Shown: one piece after another, positions 9,051-17,700 of the stretch | Layout of the letters: each line of letters opens with the position of its first letter | Numbering within the stretch: position 1 is the stretch's first letter | Assembly (NCBI GenBank): GCA_016927695.1 | Contig: JAFGME010000237.1 | Span: 1-42,796, forward strand | Direction of reading: 5' to 3' | Source of the DNA: Bacteroidales bacterium | Lineage (GTDB): Bacteria > Bacteroidota > Bacteroidia > Bacteroidales > JAFGHD01 | Length of the DNA stretch: 42,796 bases | Program-made: the position numbers and the translations under genes | The notes under the pieces: generated by a model | The model's database searches: none | What the model saw: only the letters and a program-made list of their open reading frames with translations | What the model was told of the DNA's origin: nothing

Positions 9051-10113
9051 ATTGACCTGCCTGACGTGGAAAAGCATTCAGAAGAAACTCAACCGTGTCG
9101 GTTCCGTCAGCATAATCCCATAATTCAGGGCGCTGGGAACGTCCGAACGGAACGGCTCTGGGAAAGAACTGCGGATCAGCCACAACACACTGAATTTCAT
9201 CTCTCCGGCTGTCAATGGTACTCTTCAGATGCGATTCATCCTCATAAAAATCGTAATATACCACAGCCACAGGCGATGCGATGGCGCTTTCACGTTTCAG
9301 GATCACAAAACCGCTGTCCAGATGTTCTTCCCCGTTGATGAGAAACACAGCTTTGTAATATTCGTAATTGTTCATATACTTATTATGCTCCTTCAAATGG
9401 CTGAACCCCTCCCAGCATTGCAGCAATTTTTCAGGTTTAAACCCGGCAGGCATCAGGATAGCGGACACATTCCGGCAACCTAAACCGAAATAGGTAAAAA
9501 CATCCTTTCCCAACATCGCCAGTTCATCCCCGGTTTCCTTTCCGGTGAGGATGGCAATGCTGTTTCTGTTTTTCCTGATGATATGAGGATATTTTGAGAA
9601 ATAATACCGGAAATACCTTGCACTGTTATCTGAACCTGTGGCAATCACCGCATCCATATTCACCAGGCGCGATCCGGTGAATTCCAGGAGATTCCTGAAA
9701 CGCGGATCAATAGAACAAAGGAGATCAGCCATCCAGGGCAGCAGTTTGTCATCCTTTGATGAAAGTTTTCCTGTAAACCTGTTTCCCGTGATCAGCACCG
9801 AGATCATGTCATGAAATCCCACCGCAGGGATATTCCCGGCCAACACCACACCGATGTTTCTTGCAGCGCCATGTTGTTGCAGCATGGGTAAATAGGCTGA
9901 GGTCCACTTTTTTAACTTTTCCTCTTTCAGCGATGTTCCAATGGATTCGAGCGCCAGGGCCACATTTGACGGGGTAAACCAGGGGTTGTAGGCGGAGCTT
10001 TCCGCAATGAGCTCTTCCAGGTTTTCTTTTCCGTGCAATGTCCTGCAATTGGCCGGATCCGTCAACTCGTTTCCTAACGTCACAAATGCTGTAAGAATAT
10101 CCTCAAAATTCAT
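9049..10113 (-). CDS. Acyl-CoA reductase (LuxC-like family)
   Basis: Protein of 354 residues resembling the short LuxC-type acyl-CoA reductases of Bacteroidota, members of the aldehyde dehydrogenase superfamily that reduce an acyl-CoA or acyl-enzyme to an aldehyde with NAD(P)H. Visible features are NIGVVLAGNIPAVGFHDMISVLITGN, typical of the nucleotide-binding half, VNMDAVIATGSDNSARYFRYYF, and FTYFGLGCRNVSAILMP, whose Cys in GLGCRNVS is the likely catalytic thiol. It starts with ATG and is divergent from serC with about 180 bases between the start codons. This pairing with serC is, to my knowledge, recurrent in the phylum, but the physiological substrate is not known. No lux-type fatty acid genes are adjacent. 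Confidence 0.8.
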   Translation of the reverse strand: MNFEDILTAFVTLGNELTDPANCRTLHGKENLEELIAESSAYNPWFTPSNVALALESIGTSLKEEKLKKWTSAYLPMLQQHGAARNIGVVLAGNIPAVGFHDMISVLITGNRFTGKLSSKDDKLLPWMADLLCSIDPRFRNLLEFTGSRLVNMDAVIATGSDNSARYFRYYFSKYPHIIRKNRNSIAILTGKETGDELAMLGKDVFTYFGLGCRNVSAILMPAGFKPEKLLQCWEGFSHLKEHNKYMNNYEYYKAVFLINGEEHLDSGFVILKRESAIASPVAVVYYDFYEDESHLKSTIDSRRDEIQCVVADPQFFPRAVPFGRSQRPELWDYADGTDTVEFLLNAFPRQAGQ

Positions 10114-10213
10114 TATAAATCAATTATTTACATATATTTCATTATGGCTATATCGTGCATTAGTCCGGCCATTTTTAGAAAGTTTCCAAATAAAAAAAGT
10201 AAACAAATCAATG

Positions 10214-10246
10214 TTGTGAAATTATAAATATTTTATAATACCTTTG
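10214..10246 (+). promoter_or_regulatory. Promoter of the serC operon
   Basis: TTG at 10214-10216, 22 bases, then TACCTTTG at 10239-10246, a close match to the Bacteroidota consensus. It supports the ATG at 10292 as the serC start rather than the upstream in-frame start at 10244. Confidence 0.65.
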
Positions 10247-10291
10247 CGCCGATTGGCTTGTAAAAGGAAGAAAAATTTTAAACACACATCT

Positions 10292-11362
10292 ATGAAAAAG
10301 CATAATTTTTACGCCGGCCCGTCTATTCTGCCGGATTATACGATTAAAAAAACTGCTGAGGCTGTACTGGACCTGAACGGCATTGGACTTTCGATTCTGG
10401 AAATATCGCATCGCGGTAAAGATTTCATGGCGATCATTGAAGAAGCCGAAAGCCTTTTTAAAGAATTACTTGCTATCCCTGAAGGGTATTCCGTTCTTTT
10501 CCTGGGTGGAGGAGCAAGTCTGCAGTTTGCCATGTTGCCTTATAATCTTTTAAATACCAAAGCAGCCTATCTTAATACAGGCGAATGGGCAACCAAGGCA
10601 ATCAAAGAAGCGAAGTTTTTCGGGGATGTAACTGTGGTTGCCTCTTCCGAAGACAGGAATTTTAATTACATTCCCACAGGATATACCATTCCTGCGGATG
10701 CCGATTATTTCCACATCACCACCAACAACACCATTTATGGCACGGAGATACTGGAAGACATCCAAAGCCCTGTGCCTCTGGTAGCGGATATGTCGTCCGA
10801 TGTTCTGAGCCGTCCTCTGGATATTTCAAAGTACGCACTCATATATGGCGGTGCACAAAAGAACCTGGCTCCTGCCGGACTCACCTTTGTGATCATCAGG
10901 CAGGATATCCTGGGTAAAGTCAGCCGCCCGATACCTACCATGCTGAATTACAAAACCCATATCGATAAAGGATCCATGTTCAACACCCCCCCCTGTCTGC
11001 CCATTTTCTCAGCGCTGCAAACCCTGAAATGGATTAAAGATATGGGTGGAGTGGCTGCAATGCAAAAAAAGAATATTGAAAAAGCAAACCTGCTCTACCA
11101 TGAAATCGACAGGAACAAACTTTTCAAAGGCACGGTTGAGAAAAAAGACCGCTCCCTGATGAATATATGTTTTGTTATGAATGAAGAGTACAAAGAACTC
11201 GAAAAAGAATTCCTGGATTTTGCCACTGCCGAAGGGATGATAGGGATCAAGGGCCACAGGTCGGTTGGCGGATTCAGGGCATCCACCTATAATGCTCTTC
11301 CCAAAGAAAGTGTGGAAGCGCTGGTGGCAGTGATGAAAGAATTTGAATCAAGGAAAATCTGA
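10292..11362 (+). CDS. serC: Phosphoserine aminotransferase SerC
   Basis: PLP enzyme of serine synthesis (3-phosphohydroxypyruvate plus glutamate to phosphoserine plus 2-oxoglutarate); it can also act in vitamin B6 synthesis. The protein has 356 residues, the normal length. Family marks: [22 protein letters not shown] at the N-terminus, [31 protein letters not shown], and the PLP lysine K190 in [17 protein letters not shown]. The C-terminus [19 protein letters not shown] is the conserved substrate-binding end. The ATG at 10292 matches family N-termini. The SerA gene follows after 23 bases in the same direction; serB is not in the window. Confidence 0.97.
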   Translation: MKKHNFYAGPSILPDYTIKKTAEAVLDLNGIGLSILEISHRGKDFMAIIEEAESLFKELLAIPEGYSVLFLGGGASLQFAMLPYNLLNTKAAYLNTGEWATKAIKEAKFFGDVTVVASSEDRNFNYIPTGYTIPADADYFHITTNNTIYGTEILEDIQSPVPLVADMSSDVLSRPLDISKYALIYGGAQKNLAPAGLTFVIIRQDILGKVSRPIPTMLNYKTHIDKGSMFNTPPCLPIFSALQTLKWIKDMGGVAAMQKKNIEKANLLYHEIDRNKLFKGTVEKKDRSLMNICFVMNEEYKELEKEFLDFATAEGMIGIKGHRSVGGFRASTYNALPKESVEALVAVMKEFESRKI

Positions 11363-11385
11363 TCTCTAATTTAAAACAACCCACA

Positions 11386-12306
11386 ATGAAAAAAATACTT
11401 GTTGCCACCGAAAAACCTTTTGCACCTGTTGCTGTGGAAGGTATCCGAAAAATAATTACCGAAGCGGGGTACGAACTCATACTTCTGGAAAAGTATGCCG
11501 ATCCCGGCGATCTCCTGAGTGCCGTAAGGGATGTTGACGCCCTCATTATCAGAAGCGACAAGGTAACCCCGGCGGTGATCGATGCAGCCAAAAACCTGAA
11601 AATTGTAGTCAGGGCAGGCGCCGGATACGACAACATTGACCTGGCAGCCGCAACAGCAGCCGGGGTGGTTGCAATGAACACCCCGGGGCAAAACTCCAAT
11701 GCCGTGGCCGAACTCGCCTTCGGCATGATGGTGTATATGGCCCGTAACGGCTTTAACGGAACCTCAGGCTCCGAATTAAGGGGTAAAAAGCTGGGTATTC
11801 ATGCCTTTGGAAACGTTGGCAGACTGGTTGCCGAAATTGCCCTGGGCTTTGGGATGAAGGTATATGCATACGACCCGCTTATCGACAATGCAACCATTGA
11901 GAAATGCGGGATCAAAGCCCTGGATAAGGTGGAGGAACTGTATTCCACCTGCCGGTACATATCGCTGCATATCCCGGCCAATGAACAAACAAAAAAATCA
12001 ATCAATTACAAGCTTCTTACAATGATGCCGAAAGGGGCTACCCTGGTGAACACTGCAAGGAAAGAGGTGATACATGAGGATGACCTGCTGAAAGTATTTG
12101 AGGACAGACCGGATTTCAAATACCTTTCCGACATTGTTCCCGATTGTGCCGAAAAAATTAAAACCGCTTTTGAAGGAAGGTTTTTCTTTACCCCGAAAAA
12201 AATAGGGGCACAGACATCCGAGGCAAATATCAATGCAGGGCTTGCAGCCGCAAGGCAAATTGTCGGATTTTTCGAAAAGGGTGATACCACCTTTAAAGTG
12301 AACTGA
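11386..12306 (+). CDS. serA: D-3-phosphoglycerate dehydrogenase, short form
   Basis: NAD-dependent oxidation of 3-phosphoglycerate to 3-phosphohydroxypyruvate, the first step of serine synthesis, inferred from family and its place beside serC. The 306 residues have a D-isomer 2-hydroxyacid dehydrogenase fold: substrate-binding elements around VRAGAGYDNIDLAAA, the nucleotide-binding Rossmann motif LGIHAFGNVGRLVAEIA (residues about 133-149), and the later catalytic region ending near FFFTPKKIGAQTSEANIN. It lacks the C-terminal ACT regulatory domain of longer SerA proteins, so serine feedback by that route is not expected. A related hydroxyacid dehydrogenase is possible by sequence alone, but context favours SerA. 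Confidence 0.92.
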   Translation: MKKILVATEKPFAPVAVEGIRKIITEAGYELILLEKYADPGDLLSAVRDVDALIIRSDKVTPAVIDAAKNLKIVVRAGAGYDNIDLAAATAAGVVAMNTPGQNSNAVAELAFGMMVYMARNGFNGTSGSELRGKKLGIHAFGNVGRLVAEIALGFGMKVYAYDPLIDNATIEKCGIKALDKVEELYSTCRYISLHIPANEQTKKSINYKLLTMMPKGATLVNTARKEVIHEDDLLKVFEDRPDFKYLSDIVPDCAEKIKTAFEGRFFFTPKKIGAQTSEANINAGLAAARQIVGFFEKGDTTFKVN

Positions 12307-12419
12307 ACCAATCACGCCGGAATAAGAGAAGCGGAAATACCCTCATTTGAAAGTGGAATTGTCTGGCGACAAACTTAAACCGGTACAAATTAATAATTAA
12401 TCACTCTAAACATTAAGTT

Positions 12420-12854
12420 ATGGAACAGGACTTTGAAAAAACAATGTCATTTTTCAGATTTGAAGATCTCAGAATTTATGACAAATCCCTGGAATACATC
12501 GATTGGGTTCAAAATGCCACCAAGATGATTCCCGATGCCAACTGCGATTCATTTGCAGCCGCATTCAATCAATCGGCCAGGGCTATCGCAATGAAAATTG
12601 CCGAAGGTTCTGCACGGAATAAAAGCCAGTTCGTATTCCTCCTGAAAGAAGCCAAAAGCTCAGTCAGGGAATGTGTGGTGTTTACTGCCATTGCTGAACG
12701 TCAGGGCTTCTTTACGGGCACGATGGTAGAAACATCCAGAAACACTCTTATGGAACTTACAAAAATGATCGGGGCCCTGATCGGCTCCCTTCAAAGATCC
12801 AGTCATAACGGCAAAAAGAAAACTTACCACTCTGAAGTCGAAGTCGAATATTAA
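12420..12854 (+). CDS. Four-helix-bundle protein (S23/IVS family)
   Basis: A 144-residue, mostly helical protein of the four-helix-bundle family first seen in 23S rRNA intervening sequences and related to the Avd accessory protein of diversity-generating retroelements. Hallmarks are the N-terminal FEDLRIYDKSLEYIDWV, the central NQSARAIAMKIAEGSARNKSQF and the third helix LKEAKSSVRECVVFTAIAE. These proteins form pentameric bundles that can bind nucleic acids; the role of stand-alone copies is unknown. It sits between serA (113-base gap) and the DUF1015 gene (15-base gap), so it is probably co-transcribed with the latter. No reverse transcriptase, variable repeat or rRNA is nearby. Confidence 0.85.
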   Translation: MEQDFEKTMSFFRFEDLRIYDKSLEYIDWVQNATKMIPDANCDSFAAAFNQSARAIAMKIAEGSARNKSQFVFLLKEAKSSVRECVVFTAIAERQGFFTGTMVETSRNTLMELTKMIGALIGSLQRSSHNGKKKTYHSEVEVEY

Positions 12855-12869
12855 ACCTGTTTACACTCT

Positions 12870-14117
12870 ATGGCGAAACTTAAACCATTCAGAGGCTTAC
12901 GCCCTCCTGTATCCCTTGCTCAAAAAGTCGCTTCCCGGCCTTATGATGTGCTGAATTCAGACGAAGCCAGGGAAGAAGCTCATGGAAATCCTTATTCTTT
13001 GCTGCATATTATCAAACCCGAAATTGACCTCTCACGGGATGTGGATGTCCATGATGAATCCGTTTACCTGAAAGCTCGCGAAAACTTCATCTCGTTTCAG
13101 GAAAAGGGATGGCTTACTGAAGACGATGGGGATTTCCTTTACATCTATGCCCAGACCATGAACGGCAGAACACAATACGGGCTTGTTGGCTGTGCTTCTG
13201 TTGATGACTATATGAATGGCGTTATAAAAAAGCATGAACTTACCCGAAAAGACAAGGAAGAAGACAGGATGAAGCATGTAAGGATCAATAATGCAAATCT
13301 TGAACCCGTCTTTTTCAGTTATCCGGCAGTGAAGGAACTGGATGCCATCATCGGGGATTTTGTGAATAACAACGCTCCTGTTTACGATTTTACGGAGGTT
13401 GATGGAGTGGGCCACCATTTCTGGGTGATCAGAGACCAGATGTTGATTGAAACGCTGGTTGATCTTTTTGAAAAAATTCCGTCCACCTATGTTGCCGACG
13501 GGCATCACAGAACTGCCGCCGCCGCCCTCGTGGGAAATGAAAAGAGGCTGAACAATCCCAATCATAAAGGAAATGAAGAATATAACTATTTCCTCGCCGT
13601 CCATTTCCCTGACAACCAGCTCACCATCATCGATTACAACAGGCTGGTAAAAGACCTGAACGGCTTATCGAAAGATGAATTTCTGGCAAAACTCAGCGAT
13701 GTTTTTGTGGTGCAGGAAAGGGGAACTGAAATATATAAACCCGAAAGTCTGCACCGTTTCAGCATGTATCTTGAAGGAAAATGGTTTTCGCTGGATGCCA
13801 GGCCCGGTACTTACGACGATTCCGACCCCATCGGAGCGCTGGATGTAACCATTCTCTCAAAACATGTGCTGGATGGTATCCTCGACATTAAAGACCTGAG
13901 GACTTCCAACAGGATTGACTTTGTAGGTGGCATACGCGGGTTAAGTGAGCTAAAAAAACGGGTTGACAGCGGTGAGATGAAGGTAGCTTTTGCCCTCTTC
14001 CCTGTCAGCATGAAGCAACTGATCAATATCGCCGACAGCGGCAACATCATGCCGCCCAAAACCACCTGGTTCGAGCCCAAACTGAGGAGCGGGCTCGTTG
14101 TTCACAAACTCGATTAA
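12870..14117 (+). CDS. DUF1015 family protein
   Basis: A 415-residue soluble protein of the DUF1015 family, whose biochemical activity is not established. Recognisable family features are the N-terminal PFRGLRPPVSLAQKVASRPYDVL, the early segment NPYSLLHIIKPE, YIYAQTMNGRTQYGLVGCAS, and the central YVADGHHRTAAAALV, the most conserved motif, whose Asp-Gly-His-His suggests a metal or phosphate site. It is the last gene of the serC-serA group and is followed by a clear terminator. Recurrence beside serA/serC in Bacteroidota suggests a link to serine metabolism, but this is inference. Confidence 0.9.
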   Translation: MAKLKPFRGLRPPVSLAQKVASRPYDVLNSDEAREEAHGNPYSLLHIIKPEIDLSRDVDVHDESVYLKARENFISFQEKGWLTEDDGDFLYIYAQTMNGRTQYGLVGCASVDDYMNGVIKKHELTRKDKEEDRMKHVRINNANLEPVFFSYPAVKELDAIIGDFVNNNAPVYDFTEVDGVGHHFWVIRDQMLIETLVDLFEKIPSTYVADGHHRTAAAALVGNEKRLNNPNHKGNEEYNYFLAVHFPDNQLTIIDYNRLVKDLNGLSKDEFLAKLSDVFVVQERGTEIYKPESLHRFSMYLEGKWFSLDARPGTYDDSDPIGALDVTILSKHVLDGILDIKDLRTSNRIDFVGGIRGLSELKKRVDSGEMKVAFALFPVSMKQLINIADSGNIMPPKTTWFEPKLRSGLVVHKLD

Positions 14118-14141
14118 TCATTCATTTTTCGGATTATACAT

Positions 14142-14175
14142 AACGCCTGGACTCAGTTTCAGGCGTTTTTGTTTT
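14142..14175 (+). terminator. Intrinsic terminator of the serC-DUF1015 operon
   Basis: An 8-bp stem (AACGCCTG at 14142-14149 with CAGGCGTT at 14160-14167) is followed by a T-rich run. It lies 24 bases after the DUF1015 stop. A near-copy occurs at 14667-14694. Confidence 0.8.
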
Positions 14176-14176
14176 C

Positions 14177-14635
14177 CTGACTTTAGACTTTAAGTGCGGT
14201 TTAAGTTTCCGCCTTCGTCACGGCGGATTGGAAACCGATTGCCATTAGTCTATAATAAACTTTATTATTTTGTAAACCTTAGTAGAATATGTTAATATAT
14301 GGATTAGAACCTTATTCCCATATTTTGAGTTTCAGTTTATTCTGATATTCATGAAGAAACTCATTGCATTCTTCTTCAAATGAGTGTAAAGGTTGTTGTA
14401 TTCAATTTTCATTTTGACAATAATAAAGTAATAAGGTCGTGTAAATATAGGATTTCTCCCTGTTACTAAGGTTAGGGAGGCAAGATAAGGTTTGGTTGAC
14501 TTTTCTGATAGAAAACATGCTATAAAAATATCCGATAGTGCGGTAAAACTCAATAATTTCAATTTTATCTCACTAATAATCAACAATTTTAAAAGTAGTT
14601 CAGGTTAAAATTCCTAAATCGTCAGAAGTCAGGAT
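14177..14635. other. Intergenic segment, probable decayed mobile element
   Basis: About 460 AT-rich bases with no intact gene, lying between two copies of the same terminator-like hairpin. They contain an internally deleted IS200-like transposase relic, a CTCCCT/AGGGAG hairpin (14456-14461 with 14474-14479) just upstream of that relic on its own strand, and a GC-rich hairpin (CCGCC at 14209-14213 with GGCGG at 14222-14226, nested in GTTTCC/GGAAAC). The edges carry inverted copies of a short repeat: CTGACTTTAGAC at 14177-14188 and GTCAGAAGTCAG at 14621-14632. Confidence 0.5.
14312..14412 (-). pseudogene. Internally deleted IS200-like (Y1) transposase relic
   Basis: Read on the minus strand, ATG at 14412 opens MKIEYNNLYTH, the characteristic start of Bacteroidota IS200/REP-type single-tyrosine transposases. 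After the histidine, one base out of frame, the sequence continues SFEEECNEFLHEYQ and stops at TAA (14314-14312), matching the family C-terminus (usually a Thr/Ser-Phe-x-Glu-Glu-Tyr-x-x-Phe pattern). The central roughly 110 residues, including the HUH metal site and catalytic tyrosine, are missing. The whole remnant is 101 bases, with overlapping bases at the join that fit deletion through microhomology. Family assignment rests on recall of these ends, not on a search. Confidence 0.6.
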
Positions 14636-14666
14636 TGGATTAATCATTTTTCCTGACATCACATAT

Positions 14667-14694
14667 CGCCTGAACTTAGTTTCAGGTGTTTTCT
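14667..14694. terminator. Second copy of the terminator-like hairpin
   Basis: CGCCTGAA (14667-14674) pairs with TTCAGGTG (14681-14688) with one G-T wobble and is followed by T-rich sequence. It matches the hairpin at 14143-14166 at 19 of 22 positions, and the similarity extends upstream through a copy of the DUF1015 gene's last codon and stop. It follows no intact plus-strand gene here. Confidence 0.55.
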
Positions 14695-14723
14695 TATTTC
14701 AGAGATTAGATGTAGCCGGTGCA

Positions 14724-14757
14724 TAAAAAAAAGGCTGCCCGTTTGAGGCAGCCTTTT
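14724..14757 (-). terminator. Intrinsic terminator of the giant surface protein gene
   Basis: A perfect 9-bp stem (AAGGCTGCC at 14731-14739 with GGCAGCCTT at 14747-14755) is followed, on the minus strand, by a run of eight T. It lies about 20 bases after the stop codon at 14777. Confidence 0.88.
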
Positions 14758-14776
14758 AGAATTATTCCTGAAAGGA

Positions 14777-17700
14777 TTATTTGATGATCACCTTCTTGTC
14801 AACCCAACCCTTTTCGGTTTCCAGTTTCAGGTAATATACACCTGTCTGGAATGTGCCGGTGTTGATCTGATACCTGACATCGTTTACATCGTCTTTTTCA
14901 TAAACGATCTGTCCCTGACTGTTGATCACGATGATGCGCGACATGGGCAGGTCAGACTGGATATTCACGAGGTCTGTTGCCGGGTTCGGGTAAACCACAA
15001 TGCTGGAGACGGTAATTTCGTTAACAGCATCAATAAGATCAACTTCAATTACATTGGATGCTGGTGATTCACCATTGGTATAAACTGCAGTAACATAATA
15101 ACTGTACACCCCATAGTCAGGAGCAACATCTTCAAACTCCGGAACTGTTGGCTGTCCAACAACCTCATACGAACCTGAAGGCAGGTTTTTCCTGTATACA
15201 TTATAATTTTCAAAAACAAGCGTTGCTTTATATGCACTGCCGGGGGTAAAGTTAGGTGTGATCCTGTTGTTGATCGTTCCGGGGTTTTCGATGATCTCCA
15301 TGGTATTTACCATAGGTTGGGCCGGAGCGCCTTCTGCAACAGCGCTAACCATAGCCTCGATAGCCCAGTTGTAGCTGAGGCCATAGGCTATCGACATACT
15401 TTCCCAGGCTGTACCATTCATGGATAACATATCCCCCTTATTGGCAATGGCCGGGCCTAAGTCGGTTCCTGCCGGGTGTGTACCTGTGCCATGGGTCACT
15501 TTATAACCAAACCAGAGTTCGGCGGAAGCGTCAATCTGAACAGGCGTAGTGAGCGTCACTTCGTTGAATCCGCCCGGGGTGCCGCCTGTGACAGTTTGCA
15601 TGAGCAACTGTGTTCCTGCGTTGGGGCCTTTCCAGACATATATCTCGAAAGTAGCTTCCGGGGCATCGTCATTCCACCAGAAATTGATTTTCTTGAGGAA
15701 CTGTCCGCCGTACGGTGTAAGGTCTGCCGGGAGCCAGTGCGAAGCAATATAGAAGGATCCGGCAGCCGTCAGACCTATTCCGTTTCCACCAGCTGATGTC
15801 GGATCGAACCAGCCGATCCATTCGCCGCTTGCATTAGGCTCGTCCCAGAACAACGGTACTGTCAAGCCAGTGCCGGGATAAGTTTCATAAAGATTGGAAG
15901 GAGGCAGACAGAGCTCCGTGGTCACGGTGACACAGACAGATTGTGATTCACCTTCGTCGTAAACTGCAGTTACACAATATTCGTGCTGTCCGGGGGTCAC
16001 ATTGTTATCGGTATAGGATGTAGTGGCCGGTGAAGCAAGCAGGGTGCCGTCACGGTAAACCTTGTAGTTGTTCAGGTCGTCGCCTGCATCGCTGGAAGCC
16101 CAGCCGATGAAACCTGCCATGATGTCGGCCAGGTCAGCGGGGTCAACCACTGCTGCCAGTGAGATGGTAGTGAATATCGATTTAAAGTTGCTGCCTTCAT
16201 ACTGGCATGCTGCAATACCGGCAGGTGTAGGATTGGTTACCTGGAAGAGATCGTCGCCCAGATGGGTGATCTGGTCGATATAAAGGCCTTCCTTGGCTAC
16301 GGAATAGATATCCTGCATCTGGAATGATATCCCTGCTGCACATGAACCTGCTGCGCCATTTGCACTGCCTGGAGTGGTTTCGATAATCCAGAGATCCTGT
16401 GACACGGAAGTAAGTCCTAAGTAGTCACGCGGGAACTGACCGGCATTGAAGTTACCTGCACTCGGGTATTTGTCATACAGGTAATCCTGGCCCGACAATA
16501 TCAGCGATCCGCCGCCATTGAGGTAGGCTGCAAGATTGGCTTCATCGCCGCTGCCCATGGTCTGACCGCTCTGCCATCCTTCACCTGTGAACCAGATCAC
16601 AATGTCATAATCCTGAAGTGTGGTGAGAGGGGGTCCATTCTGGGTAAGATCTGTTACTTCGTGATAGTCGTAAGCATAACCATTGGCATCCAGCGCTGCT
16701 TTAATGGCAGTCCAGTCATCCGTATAGCCGGTAATGCTCGAACTACCGTCACGGTCAACGCAGAGGATGGTTCCGGGGCCTGCGCCGGGTGCGTCCCATT
16801 CCAGATTTACTGTGGTGCACTGTACTTCTGCCGTAAGGTTCGCCGGAGGCGTAACGGCATCTAAGCATGCATTGGCAGTGGTGGTCTGGCCGCCGTTCAC
16901 GACAACACCTGCCACCTGTCCGTCAAAGTAGCCACTGGCTACAATATCCAAGGTATAGGTTCCCGGGGGAACATTGCCGATGGTGTATGAGCCGTTGGCT
17001 GCAGTTGTGCCGGTATAATTACCCGGGGTTGTGGTAACAACAGCGCCCTGTATTCCGGCTCCACCGGTACAATTGGTAATTGTACCTGCAATGGTTCCGA
17101 CAGAAGGCGTCATCTGGAAGTTATAGGTAACGGTTTGCTGACAAACAACTGTGATGCCGGGCACTGTGAGCGGCTCAAACCCGGCTGCCGTAACATTGGC
17201 TGTGTAAGTGCCTGCTGCAATATCCAAAGTATATGCGCCGCCGGCAACTGTTGTCGTCTGAACCGAACCAATCTGTACGGTGGCCCCAACAATGGGTGCA
17301 CCCGAGGTAGAGCTGGTGACAACACCTTCCACCGTTCCGATGGGATCGGGAGTGAGTGAGAAGTTCTGTATCGTGGGAGCTCCCTGAACAATGGTCACCG
17401 AAACAGTCTGTGGAGTAAAACAGGGCGCCGATGCTGTGGCATCCCATGTTCCTGTGGGGGCAACGAGTGTGTATGAGCCGCCGCCCACAGTCTGAGTTGA
17501 AAAACCTGCCACTTCAACTGTAGCGCCAACGATACCCAGACCCGTATTGGCATTAAGCACAACCCCGGTGAGGGTTCCGCTTGTGTAAAGCGGGAAATTT
17601 AACAGATCGTTAATATAATTTCCTTCGTACAGGGGAGGAACACCGTATTTGGTTTCCATCGGGTGCCACTGGTCAACATAATACTGTCCGCCGTTCATCA

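Noticed and set aside
12420-12854. Diversity-generating retroelement suggested by the Avd-like protein
   Set aside because: No reverse transcriptase, template repeat or variable repeat was found nearby.
13032-13604. 190-codon open frame antisense to the DUF1015 gene
   Set aside because: Shadow of a conserved gene; its product looks like no known protein.
14332-14586. 84-codon open frame on the minus strand in the DUF1015-surface protein gap
   Set aside because: Only its last 27 codons, after an internal methionine, look like protein (transposase start) and they run out of frame; treated as part of the transposase relic.
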